64,000 nt of DNA from Halapricum desulfuricans (GTDB lineage Archaea; Halobacteriota; Halobacteria; Halobacteriales; Haloarculaceae), in contig NZ_CP064788.1 in the NCBI RefSeq assembly GCF_017094525.1, forward strand, positions 2,829,910 through 2,893,909, given 5' to 3'. How positions within the stretch are numbered: position 1 is the first letter of the stretch; every line of letters starts with the position of its first letter. Shown here piece by piece: positions 26,860-35,680 of the stretch. Under the pieces are notes generated by a model, which saw nothing but the letters and a program-made list of their open reading frames with translations, had not been told where the DNA came from and searched no databases. The translations under genes and the position numbers were made by a program.

Positions 26860-27295
26860 ATCAGTCCTCCAGCGAACCATTGTTCCAGTAGCTGATCCTG
26901 ACGACGCAGCGGCGACTACAGAGGCAGTCGCTTCGCACGTTGACGACGTGGGTGGGACCGTGATCGCCGTCCACGTCATCGAAAAAGCCGGTGGTGCGCT
27001 CGATAAAGCCTCAGTTGAACAGCGTGAGCAGGCGGCACGAGACCTATTCGCTGTTGTCAGGGACGGCCTCAGCGATACTGATATCACCCTCGAAACGGAG
27101 ATTCTGTACGGCACCGATGTCGCACAGACGCTCATCGATGCGGCTCACGATCTCGACGCAAGTGCTATTGTGTTTACACCACGCGGTGGGAGTCGCTGGC
27201 AGAAATTGTTAAGTGGTGACGTTACGCACCACCTCCTCAACAACACCGACGTCCCGATCCTGGCCTTTCCCGAGGAAGACGTGAGTGAATCATGA
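26852..27295 (+). CDS. universal stress protein (UspA-like)
   Basis: Start at ATG 26852, preceded by GGAGGAG inside the upstream gene; 147 residues. A single Usp fold: LQRTIVPVADPDDAAATTEA at the N terminus, GTVIAVHVIEKAG, and C-terminal SAIVFTPRGGSRWQKLLSGD matching the ATP-loop region with a terminal VPILAFP strand. Located between the small coupled protein and trkA. Usp domains often gate or regulate ion transporters, so regulation of TrkAH is plausible. Confidence 0.85.
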   Translation: MTESVLQRTIVPVADPDDAAATTEAVASHVDDVGGTVIAVHVIEKAGGALDKASVEQREQAARDLFAVVRDGLSDTDITLETEILYGTDVAQTLIDAAHDLDASAIVFTPRGGSRWQKLLSGDVTHHLLNNTDVPILAFPEEDVSES

Positions 27296-27351
27296 TCCGG
27301 ATCGAACACCGCCTATCCAAGCAGACCACAGACCGCTAATTCATCTCAGAT

Positions 27352-28038
27352 ATGTACATCATCATTGTTGGCGCAGGCGATATCGGAACACCACTGATAG
27401 ATATTGCGACTCGCTCCGGAAACGAGGTTGTAGTGATCGAGAGAGACGCACAGAGAGCCGACGCCGTCGCTGGCGAGCACGACTGCCTGGTGCTCAATGC
27501 GGATGCCACGTCGAAAGAAACGCTCAGCGACGCCGGGGCCGAGCGGGCTGACGCGATTATCTCGACGACTGACCAGGACGCGACGAACGTTATGGTTTGT
27601 CTGCTCGCGGAGGAATTCGATATTCCGGCAATTACGTCAGTCGTTCACAATCCAGAGCACATGAATCTCTTCCGCCAGATCGGCGTGAATACGATCGAAA
27701 ACCCGCAGCAACTCATTGCCGGACACCTGTATCGGGCAGTCGCCAGGCCAGCTATCGTCGATTACATGCGGATCGGCGATCAGGCAGAGGTCTTCGAAAT
27801 CACGGTCACAGAGGACGCACCGGTTGCTGGAAAGACACTCACTGAAGCTGGTAAAGAGGGGATCCTGTCGGACGATGTCTTGATTGTTGCCATTGAACGT
27901 GAGGATAACAACAAACCAATAACACCGCGCGGGAAGACGCGAATCAAAGCGAACGATCTATTAACAGTCTATTCCGCATCCGGGGCCGACCCCGAACTTA
28001 CAGACATTTTCGGACATTACGAAGACCGAACGGTATAA
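27352..28038 (+). CDS. trkA: TrkA potassium-uptake regulatory subunit
   Basis: A 228-residue peripheral protein. RCK_N Rossmann fold with MYIIIVGAGDIGTPLIDIAT (glycine motif at 7-12) and an acidic residue ending strand 2 (VVIERDA), then RCK_C from about residue 140 (PVAGKTLTEAGKEGILSDD). It binds NAD(H) or ATP and gates the TrkH channel. Followed 33 bases later by trkH. Confidence 0.92.
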   Translation: MYIIIVGAGDIGTPLIDIATRSGNEVVVIERDAQRADAVAGEHDCLVLNADATSKETLSDAGAERADAIISTTDQDATNVMVCLLAEEFDIPAITSVVHNPEHMNLFRQIGVNTIENPQQLIAGHLYRAVARPAIVDYMRIGDQAEVFEITVTEDAPVAGKTLTEAGKEGILSDDVLIVAIEREDNNKPITPRGKTRIKANDLLTVYSASGADPELTDIFGHYEDRTV

Positions 28039-28071
28039 CGGACGAAATTAGATCTGGGCAGTGGATATCAT

Positions 28072-29628
28072 ATGTTGAAAGTAGATACGAAGGCTGTCGG
28101 ACGTGACGTTGGACGGATCGTGCAGGCGATCTCTCTGATGATGGTGGTGTCCATCTTTGTGGCAGCTGTGAACGCCGAGTTCTACGCGATTCCTGCATTC
28201 GTCGTCTCTGCGATCGTCATGGCCGGGATCGGGACTGGCCTCGTCTGGCAGTATCGTGGCGCGGATCCGCCGGAAAAACGCGAGGCGATGGTCACAGCTG
28301 CATCAGCATGGGCGTTGATCGGTGTCCTCGGTGGGTTGCCATTCCTCCTCATCGCCTGGACGATCCAGATCGATCCGTTTCCTGTCTGGACCAACACGCC
28401 ACCGATGGATTCGACAACTGAGGTATTCCTCCGTCCGCTGGATGCGGTATTCGAGAGCATGAGCGGCTTCACCGGGACCGGTCTCACGATGGCTGCTGTC
28501 GAAGAAGAACTGCCCCGATCGCTCCACTGGTGGCGATCGTTCATCGAGTGGGTCGGTGGCGTCGGCGTGATTGTGCTAACCGTCGCCATCCTCCGGCGGG
28601 GCGGGGGACGCAGTGGTTCGTACACCCTCTACGAGAGCGAAGCCCGCTCGGAAAAGATCCATCCGAGTATCGTGACGACCGTCCGGGAGATTTGGAAGAT
28701 CTTCGTGGGTCTCACGCTCGGCTCGATCATCCTGTTTGTGCTCGTCGGGATGCCGCTGTGGGATGCGATTAACCATGGGATGACTGGTATAGCGACGGGC
28801 GGGTTCTCCGTGCACGCGGATTCGATTGGCCATTACGGCAGCCCATTGATCGAGTATGCAACGGTACCGGTGATGGTCGCAGGGAGTATCGCCTTCCCCG
28901 TCCACTATCTGATCTTCAAGGGAGAAATCCGGAACTTCTACACCGATCTGCAAACGCGGTGGGTGTTCATCTGGTTCACTATCGGCTCACTCCTGTTGAC
29001 AGTGATCCTCTACGCGAACGGCCAGTACTCTTCGCTCGAAGAGACGTTTCGGATCAGCCTCTTCCAGTTCGTCTCGGCGACGTCGAACACCGGCTTTGGC
29101 AGTACGACGATTGGCGGTGGGACGGAACAGGTCTGGAGTGCCGGTGCGACACTGCTTGCGTGTGTCGGGATGCTCACTGGCGCGGCGGCCGGTTCGACGG
29201 TCAGTGGCCTGAAACTCATCCGGGTTGCTACGCTCGTCAAAGGGACAGTCTGGCAGATTCAAGAGGTGTTCCACCCGTCGAGTGCGATTCGGTACATGAA
29301 TATCGATGGCCGGCGACTCGACGAGGAACAGGCCCAGCGCGAGTACACGGAAGCGACAGTCGTGTTCGTCCTCTGGCTCACATTTCTGGCGATCGGTGTT
29401 ACTGTCCTCTTGCGGGTCCTCTCACCGGCCCATCCGCTGGAATACGTGATCTTCGACGTGATGAGCGCCCAAAGCAACGTGGGGCTCGATTCCGGGATTA
29501 CTGGCCCGACCATGCCTGCCCCCGCCAAAGGGATGTTGATCATCAACATGTGGGTCGGGCGGCTTGAAATCATTCCAGTGGCCGTGTTGGTCGGCTCGCT
29601 CCTCCAACGCCTTAATTTATACCGATAA
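28072..29628 (+). CDS. trkH: TrkH-family potassium transporter, membrane subunit
   Basis: A 518-residue integral membrane protein with about ten helices. The four pseudo-repeated pore loops are visible: SGFTGTGLT (about 130), TGIATGGFS (about 240), SATSNTGFGS (about 340) and SAQSNVGLDSG (about 465). Each carries a filter glycine. Together with TrkA it imports potassium, the main intracellular osmolyte of haloarchaea. The gene ends the operon and is followed by repeat copy G. Confidence 0.93.
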   Translation: MLKVDTKAVGRDVGRIVQAISLMMVVSIFVAAVNAEFYAIPAFVVSAIVMAGIGTGLVWQYRGADPPEKREAMVTAASAWALIGVLGGLPFLLIAWTIQIDPFPVWTNTPPMDSTTEVFLRPLDAVFESMSGFTGTGLTMAAVEEELPRSLHWWRSFIEWVGGVGVIVLTVAILRRGGGRSGSYTLYESEARSEKIHPSIVTTVREIWKIFVGLTLGSIILFVLVGMPLWDAINHGMTGIATGGFSVHADSIGHYGSPLIEYATVPVMVAGSIAFPVHYLIFKGEIRNFYTDLQTRWVFIWFTIGSLLLTVILYANGQYSSLEETFRISLFQFVSATSNTGFGSTTIGGGTEQVWSAGATLLACVGMLTGAAAGSTVSGLKLIRVATLVKGTVWQIQEVFHPSSAIRYMNIDGRRLDEEQAQREYTEATVVFVLWLTFLAIGVTVLLRVLSPAHPLEYVIFDVMSAQSNVGLDSGITGPTMPAPAKGMLIINMWVGRLEIIPVAVLVGSLLQRLNLYR

Positions 29629-29910
29629 GACAGGCAGACCGCACGTATTGACTCCTCCGGACACTCACTCGAATAATGCGTATTTACTCTGCAATCACCG
29701 TCTTCAGTATAAGCGAGACTCAATAGTTCAGGAATCGCCACGGACTATTGTTCGCCTATCTCCATCGGTTCGTTTCCTCACCAACTCCAAAGAGGCCGAT
29801 AACCGATACGCAGCTCTCATCGACTGGCTGTTTCAGGCAAGAATATATCTGAAGAATAGGGTTTCAACAGAGTCATCCACTACTAACGCATCCCGGGTGC
29901 TGAATACGCG

Positions 29911-30258
29911 CTCTGAGTCTTGCACGCGGATTCTGACAGAATATGAAGCAGTAGTGTCAATCGGCGATTGATCTTCTCTGTTGGGACCAGTGTGGCTGGA
30001 TGCGAGCTCCCGTGGCCACCACTCGCCCGGTCGCCCATCGAACGAAAGCAAACACATCTCAGCAGTAGAACGCGAAACGCCCGAATCAGACGCTCTGAGC
30101 CGTGATTTCGGGAAGGATCTCGGCTATGGGCGCTGGAGGCGCTTGTCCGACTGTCGAACGAATCGCCTTTCCAGGCGTGAGGCGTCCGAATTCCGGCAGC
30201 TCAGAAACAGCGATTTGTCAATCGGAATACTATTTGCGGCGACGGTGAAAGAGACAGA
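29911..30258 (+). repeat. island repeat, copy G
   Basis: Full-length copy with left arm, core, tRNA-like segment and right arm, beginning about 280 bases after trkH. The unique stretch 29629-29910 before it has no supported gene. A 103-codon frame runs through the repeat but is not considered a gene. Confidence 0.85.
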
Positions 30259-30322
30259 GTGTCTACCTGGAAACTGGTTCGTCAGCCCGTAGTATAACAG
30301 CTAGACATACGAGAACGGTTTG

Positions 30323-31051
30323 TCACTTGCTGTCCGGTTCAAACCCTGCAACCTCAAGTGCAGCAGTCCAGGAGCCAAACCGATTAAAGTAGGTGCCTGA
30401 ACTAAATTCTCCGTCTCGATCCATATCCGTTGACGAGGGGATACTGTCATTCGCGTCCCCCACACGCTGCAATTCGTTGATTAATTCTTCTTCGGGTATT
30501 CTTTCCTTTGGCGACTGTGATTCGAACCCAGCAGCCTCAATTGCTTCATTCCAAGAGCCAAAGCGATGACGGTAGGTCACCGGACTGAAGTTTCCATACG
30601 TACTCATCTCGCGCTTTGTTGGGGTGTGTCCAAGGTCGTCCGTGATTCGCTTGATTTCACTCAGAAGTGCATCGCGTGACTTTTGTGTCCTGTCGGGGCG
30701 ACTATCCAGATCCGCAGCCGCCAGTGCCTCATTCCACGAACCGAAGCGATTCTTGTAGGTGCTGAGTCCGTGCCGCCCCTTCTCGTACATATCTTGTTCT
30801 GCGGGGACCTTCTCTAACTTGGCGGCAAGTCGTTTGAGTTCAGCAATGAGTGCGTCCTGAGGAATACGCTTGCCAGTCGGTTGCTCAAGATCGGCTACTG
30901 ACAGCGCGTGGGCCCACGACCCGAACTCCGCTCTGTATTCCGGCAGAGCAAACGATCCCTTTTTTGCTATTTCGTCTGGGAATGGAGCCCTGCCGAGATC
31001 GGCGGCGAGTTCCTGCAGTTCAGCGAGTAACTGGTTTCGGGTCGGCGTCAT
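30323..31051 (-). CDS. protein with four homing-endonuclease-associated repeats
   Basis: A 242-residue protein built of four units of about 57 residues, each ending in a variant of F-G-S-W-N-E-A-L/I-x-A-A-G/D (FGSWAHALSVADL, FGSWNEALAAADL, FGSWNEAIEAAGF, FGSWTAALEVAGF). These are the small helical DNA-binding repeats seen beside homing endonuclease or HNH nuclease domains. No nuclease domain is present, so it is either a stand-alone DNA-binding protein or a remnant. Role unknown. Confidence 0.75.
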   Translation of the reverse strand: MTPTRNQLLAELQELAADLGRAPFPDEIAKKGSFALPEYRAEFGSWAHALSVADLEQPTGKRIPQDALIAELKRLAAKLEKVPAEQDMYEKGRHGLSTYKNRFGSWNEALAAADLDSRPDRTQKSRDALLSEIKRITDDLGHTPTKREMSTYGNFSPVTYRHRFGSWNEAIEAAGFESQSPKERIPEEELINELQRVGDANDSIPSSTDMDRDGEFSSGTYFNRFGSWTAALEVAGFEPDSK

Positions 31052-31209
31052 ACGTTCTCATCTTCTTCGGAGCGATAAGTAGTACCCGGTGACTGTTCGG
31101 GTGAAGACGCCGTTCAAAGGCTCTTATCCGGACATACAGTGGCTCCAATCTATCTTCAAACACGGTCAGAGCGCAATTCTGGAGCCTCAATACAATACTG
31201 GTAGGGCAT

Positions 31210-32612
31210 CATTCGTCTTTAGCTAAGACTCACACCTCGGTTGCGTGGCGGTAGCGAGCGTCTCTTGTAAGATCGGTCGTTGCTGGTGGATCTTCTGTGC
31301 GTCTTCGATCAGCCGCTCCAACAGCGGCGGTGGCGAGTAGCCAAGGTACTCACCGAGTTCGTGGAGGATGAGCTGGGCGTGCGACCGGAAGGTCGCCGCC
31401 CAGCGTTCCGGCGGAAACACGATCTCATCGTCAGCCTGCTCAGTGACCAGATCCAACAGCTCACGACTCACCAGCAGTGACAGCAACGCCGCATACAGCA
31501 GAATCTCCACGACATCCGGGTCGCTTGTGTCGAATTCATCCAGTTCGTACTGTGTCTTCAGCTCACGGAACAACGTTTCTACTTCCCAGCGACACCGATA
31601 CAGCGTTGCTAGATCTGCCGGGAGAAACTCCTCTCTCGGCAGATTCGTGATGTAGAGATGGTAGTCGTCGGCGTCCTCGTCGCGGACGCCGACGACGCGG
31701 AACCGCTTCGTATCCAGCGAGCGCGTCCCTTCGTACGGTCCTCGCTTGAACTCCGCCTCGACCTCTACGTCGATGTACTTCCGCGAGAGGTCATCGACCA
31801 CATCGTGGATCTGCTTGCCCTCTAAGGGAATGGCGCGCCCGCGCCATTCCCGTAATTCCTCTGTTATCACCGGGTTCGCGCTCTTCTTCAGCCGACTCAC
31901 GAAGTAGCCGTCGTTCTCGTCGATTAACGCGAAGCGGCGGTACTTGAAGTACGCTAGATCGAGCAAAACGAGCCGTCCTTGCAGCCACGAACCTGTATTG
32001 AACAACGTGCTGTCGTGCGTTTTCTCGTCCGTTACGTCGATCCGTTCAATTGTCTTGTCGGTGGCGTTATGGAGCAGGTGGAGCGTCGCTCCAGCCTGCT
32101 CCTCGTGACGGGCTTGGAACTCATCAGAGAGGAACTCGTGGAGCCGCAACACCGTTCCATCAGCAATCATCACGTCCCTGAATCGGTCGATATCAGCGTC
32201 AACAGCGTCGGGAACAGCGACCTCGTCGAGCGCGGTCTCGACGAGGTCGCGGAGGTACTCCGCCAGCGTCGGTGTCAACCGGTGATAGAAGCCACCGGGC
32301 GAGATCGTTTCGTCAGCTGTGGAGTTGTAGCTGCGTCTGAACCCAGCGAGTGTTCGGCTCTCGCCTGCGGCGAAGCCGAACACGAGCGCCCACACGAGGA
32401 CTGGAACCTGGAGTTTTCCCTCTCGTTCGACCACGCCGAGTTCCTCGGCGTGCTCTTCGAGGAACTCGGAGGGAAACAGTGTAGTGAGCCGACGCATAAC
32501 TCTCGATGAGGAGGTTTTAGTGTGCACAACCGACACCTCCTCATTCCTCTCGAAAAGAAGCCTCGATAAGCTACTGCTGTACTGCGGTTCTTCTCTTAGC
32601 TAAAGACGGATG
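31210..32612 (-). mobile_element. ISH8-type insertion sequence (IS4 family), copy 2
   Basis: A complete 1403-bp element in opposite orientation to copy 1, with the same imperfect inverted ends. A perfect 10-bp target duplication GGTAGGGCAT flanks it (31200-31209 and 32613-32622). It is inserted in the leader of the Tat-protein gene at 32717 and probably cuts it off from its promoter. Confidence 0.92.
31223..32536 (-). CDS. IS4-family (ISH8-type) transposase
   Basis: A 437-residue intact DDE transposase, nearly identical to the copy at 14287. The catalytic context is the same: IADGTVLRL, VLLDLAYFK and YRCRWEVETLFRELK. A 12-bp segment near codon 99 is inverted relative to copy 1, changing ERG to ETA. 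Confidence 0.92.
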   Translation of the reverse strand: MSVVHTKTSSSRVMRRLTTLFPSEFLEEHAEELGVVEREGKLQVPVLVWALVFGFAAGESRTLAGFRRSYNSTADETISPGGFYHRLTPTLAEYLRDLVETALDEVAVPDAVDADIDRFRDVMIADGTVLRLHEFLSDEFQARHEEQAGATLHLLHNATDKTIERIDVTDEKTHDSTLFNTGSWLQGRLVLLDLAYFKYRRFALIDENDGYFVSRLKKSANPVITEELREWRGRAIPLEGKQIHDVVDDLSRKYIDVEVEAEFKRGPYEGTRSLDTKRFRVVGVRDEDADDYHLYITNLPREEFLPADLATLYRCRWEVETLFRELKTQYELDEFDTSDPDVVEILLYAALLSLLVSRELLDLVTEQADDEIVFPPERWAATFRSHAQLILHELGEYLGYSPPPLLERLIEDAQKIHQQRPILQETLATATQPRCES

Positions 32613-32716
32613 GGTAGGGCATATGGTATCAAGCAAGCACGCCTCGCAGACGACCCCTGTCGGTCGCGGTCAAGTAGGTGGGGTCGGGCGGCGTGCGAAC
32701 AAGAGGTAGACTAAAA

Positions 32717-33367
32717 ATGACAAATCGACGCAAGTTCCTGCTCGGAATGGGATCGCTCGCCGCCGGTGGGGCGGCTGCAATAGGTAGTGGCGCGTTTAGT
32801 AGTATGGCGGCTACCCGTTCCGTTGCTATTGATGTCGCTAGCGACTCGAACGCACAAATTGGATTGGTTGCGGGCGACGTTTCAGACATCTCTGAGAAAT
32901 CAAACGGAGAAATTGAGTTGAGTCTCACCGGTGATGGTGCAGGTGAGGGTGTCAACACTAATTCAGTGTACAAATGGGGAACAGGCGATGACAACTATGC
33001 GTTTGCTTTGGTTAATAATGATGATTCTGCCTACGAGATTATAGACTTCACATACGAACTCAATGATGCCAGCTGGCTTGACGATGATTATGAATACAAG
33101 GAAGATTCTGAGTCATTTATTGAATTCGACGTTTCTACCGATGGATATTCTGAGGTTGCGAGGTTTCCGGAAGTCATCTCCCCGGACCCTACAATGAAAA
33201 AGACTACAAAGAGAATACACGGAAAGGATGAAGGGACTACCTTCAACTCGGGAGATGAGTGGCCGGTTGTGGTGACTGTAAATACAACGGAGGGTCATTC
33301 AGGTGATGATCTATCGAATGTCGATCTCAGCGGTGAATTAACGATCGAGGTGTCGGGGAGAATCTAA
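32717..33367 (+). CDS. Tat-exported surface protein, DUF1102-like
   Basis: Start at ATG 32717 gives 216 residues; the upstream in-frame ATG adds 13 residues that would spoil the signal. The N terminus is a twin-arginine signal, TNRRKFLLGMGSLAAGG, with cleavage expected after about residue 30. The mature domain starts with a pattern (RSVAIDVASDSNAQIGL) typical of small haloarchaeal exported beta proteins. It is acidic and lower in GC than the flanking chromosome. The first 30 codons and the leader are nearly the same as in the gene at 35587, while the mature parts differ. ISH8 copy 2 separates it from the upstream half of its leader. Confidence 0.75.
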   Translation: MTNRRKFLLGMGSLAAGGAAAIGSGAFSSMAATRSVAIDVASDSNAQIGLVAGDVSDISEKSNGEIELSLTGDGAGEGVNTNSVYKWGTGDDNYAFALVNNDDSAYEIIDFTYELNDASWLDDDYEYKEDSESFIEFDVSTDGYSEVARFPEVISPDPTMKKTTKRIHGKDEGTTFNSGDEWPVVVTVNTTEGHSGDDLSNVDLSGELTIEVSGRI

Positions 33368-33418
33368 TCAACACGAAGGAAACCGTCCCAGATATACAGC
33401 AAAGAGGCCCCTCATTAG

Positions 33419-34318
33419 ATGAAAAGACGCGATCTGATCCTACTGATCGGCAGCACAAGCGCGGGGGTTCTCACGCTTGGAAGTAGCGCGTTTAGCAGTA
33501 CGACCGCCGATCGGGGTGTGGTTGCTGATGTAGTTCCCGACGACGAAGCGCTGGTAGGGTATCAGGTTCGCAAGGACATAGAGGTGGATGAAAGCGAGTC
33601 CGGGTTTCCGGAATTCATAGTCACGGCCGGCGAGAACGAAGAACGAACGTTAGTTACTGTCACGAACCGTCTCGGGGAGGACACCGCAATCGAGATCGTG
33701 AACGTGGAAGTAACGACGCAGAGCGACGGGGAACCCAATGTTGTCAACGTCGAATGGGACAAAGGATCATTCGGCCCCGGCGAGATCGCTGACATTCGCG
33801 GGAAAATCGCCTGTGAGAAGGCAGGGAGTGATGTTGTTGAACTTACCGTCACAGTTGAGAGCGCAGGTGTCACCGCCAGCCTGTTCGGCGCTACGGACAC
33901 GCGGCGGTTCGTGGTTCGATGTGAATCGGAATCTTTGCCCGACCTCACGAGTGACTTCCTGTCGCAGGGAAAGAGTGGAGAGAGCTCAGCCAAGGTGACA
34001 TTCAATGGACTCGGACAAGTCACACTGAACCACGACGAGCCCGGAACTGTGGACGTCCAGTTCTATGTCGGAAGCAAAACTGGTGCGAACAAGCAGATGT
34101 CCGTCGACACTCACCCCTCGGAAACGATCAAGACAAATCAAAAAGTGAGTGGAGACACGTTCACCGGTGAGTCAGTCGTTGGCGTTCGTATTGCGGGGTC
34201 AGACGCGATCTATCTCCATCCCAGTTGGAATCAGGACGGCTGTAAGTTTGACAACGGATCTGGCGGGATCGTTAGCCGTCCAGCATCCATTGAGGATATT
34301 GATCCCATAGAGTGCTGA
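33419..34318 (+). CDS. exported hypothetical protein with twin-arginine-like signal
   Basis: A 299-residue protein starting KRRDLILLIGSTSAGVLTLG, a Tat-like signal with the R-R pair at residues 3-4, and a mature start SSTTADRGVVADVVPDDEAL resembling its neighbours. The mature region is beta-rich (LVTVTNRLGEDTAIEIVNVE, a possible Ig-like fold) with cysteines near 132 and 169 and another pair near the C terminus. It lies 51 bases after the previous Tat protein on the same strand and may share an operon with it. Function unknown, probably cell surface. Confidence 0.65.
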   Translation: MKRRDLILLIGSTSAGVLTLGSSAFSSTTADRGVVADVVPDDEALVGYQVRKDIEVDESESGFPEFIVTAGENEERTLVTVTNRLGEDTAIEIVNVEVTTQSDGEPNVVNVEWDKGSFGPGEIADIRGKIACEKAGSDVVELTVTVESAGVTASLFGATDTRRFVVRCESESLPDLTSDFLSQGKSGESSAKVTFNGLGQVTLNHDEPGTVDVQFYVGSKTGANKQMSVDTHPSETIKTNQKVSGDTFTGESVVGVRIAGSDAIYLHPSWNQDGCKFDNGSGGIVSRPASIEDIDPIEC

Positions 34319-34337
34319 TCGTCGTAACTAGTCTTTC

Positions 34338-35348
34338 GAACGCTCTTGGGTAAGCGATTGTTGGTGGCGTCATAGCGCTGTTTCGAGGATGGTTTTGAGC
34401 GCTTCATCGCCAGGTTTGCGGCGGACGCGTTTTCGAAGCTGTAACGCTCTGATATAGGGTGTGAGTTTGTCTTTGGAGATCCTTGATGGGGCGAGAGACA
34501 GGATCGCGCCAGCGACGCGTGGCTCTCGCACGTGTTGACGTGCACGTCTCCATCAGCGTATTCACCCTCACCGTGGACGACGTATTGCCGGTCGAAGGAA
34601 TCGTCCTCGTCGAGTGGCTCGTATGCTCGAAAGCCGTCGGTATAGACGGTCAGCGACTCCTGTTGGCGGTCACTAAGTAGGAGTCGAATCGTCGATTCCT
34701 CGGCGGCTTTCGCCGGGTGAACGTACGTCTCGCTACTACCACGGTCGGCGAGGATAAACACGGGTGGTTTGTCCTCGTGATACGTTCCACGACCGCGCCT
34801 GAACAGGCCACGCGAGCGCGACGGCCGGTCGCGCTTGCGGTCTTTCTTCCCAGCGTTGACGTACAGTTCATCGATCTCGACTGGGCCTTTGAGCTGTGGC
34901 CGAGGCGCGTCCAGCGCCCACAGGAAGCGCTGGACGCGCCGGTAGACTGTCTTGTACGAAACAGCGAGCTCAGCGTCTAATTGCCGAATGCTCGTATTCG
35001 GCCGGATATAGGTGTAGACGGCGAGATACCACTTCTTGAGAGGTATCGCAGAGTGTTCGAAGACCGTCCCAGTCTTGTCGTTGAATGTTCGGCCGCAATC
35101 CTTACACCGATACCGTTGAAACTCTCGATAGCTGCCGTACTGAATCACGGATTCGGCACGGCAGCGCGGGCAATAGACGCCGTCGCGCCAGCGAACCTGT
35201 CGGAGCAGGTTCGCGGCGCGACGCGACGAGACGAACGTCTTGAGTGGAATCATGCTTTCGTCGGGTGGCGCGGTCGCGCTACTCTTGCCCGCTACGACTT
35301 CCAGCTACTGCTGAACACTGACCAACAATCCTCTACAGAAGAGCGTTC
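34338..35348 (-). mobile_element. IS1595-family insertion sequence, inactivated
   Basis: About 1.0 kb with imperfect inverted ends (left GAACGCTCTTGGGTAAGCGA then TTGTTGGT; right the inverse of GAACGCTCTTCTGTAGAGGA then TTGTTGGT). No clear target duplication is seen. It lies between two exported-protein genes and ends a few bases before the duplicated leader of the second. Confidence 0.7.
34370..35253 (-). pseudogene. IS1595-family transposase, frameshifted
   Basis: The frame from ATG 35253 has an N-terminal zinc ribbon (CPRC then CKDC), a helix-turn-helix region and DDE residues (VEIDELYVNAGKKDR; VYTDGFRAYEPL; the C-terminal HVNTCESHASLARS context). A one-base deletion at about 34488 (HQG-frame to ISKDKLTPYIRALQLRKRV frame) diverts the last 40 residues. 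The true tail ends at TGA 34370-34372 in another frame, whereas the shifted frame runs on into the neighbouring gene. The element is therefore probably inactive in cis. Confidence 0.75.
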
Positions 35349-35351
35349 TCC

Positions 35352-35680
35352 AGAGCGATAGGTAGTACCTGGTGATTGTTCGGGTGGGGATGCTATTCAA
35401 AGACTCTTATCCGGACATACAGGGGATCCAATCTATCTTCAAACACGGTCAGAGAGCAATTCTGGAGCCACAATACAATACTGGTAGGAAATGTGGTACT
35501 GATCAAGCACGCCTCGCAGACGGCCCCTGTCGGTCGCGGTCAAGTAGGTGGGGTCGGGCGGCGTGCGAACAAGAGGTAGACTAACAATGACAAAACGACG
35601 CAAGTTCCTGCTCGGAATGGGATCGCTCGCCGCCGGTGGGGCGGCTGCAATAGGTAGTGGCGCGTTCACGAATGTTGAAG
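35352..35680 (+). repeat. duplicated leader plus Tat-signal region, copy 2
   Basis: Uninterrupted counterpart of the split copy at 31072-32800. It covers about 235 bases before the ATG and the Tat signal codons; identity is high and stops soon after the signal-peptide codons. Confidence 0.8.

Larger units (their letters stand above)
31072..32800 (+). repeat. duplicated leader plus Tat-signal region, copy 1 (split by ISH8)
   Basis: Bases 31072-31209 and 32613-32800 together match 35352-35680: a GAGCGATA start, then AAACACGGTCAGAG, CAAGCACGCCTCGCAGAC, a GGTGGGGTCGGGCGGCGTGC block, and the first 30 codons of the exported protein. An ISH8 copy splits this version 104 bases before the ATG. Confidence 0.8.

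Noticed and set aside
8226..30292. 72-103-codon frames inside repeat copies A, F and G
   Set aside because: Present in some copies but broken or truncated in others, with changes not biased to third positions; treated as part of the repeat.
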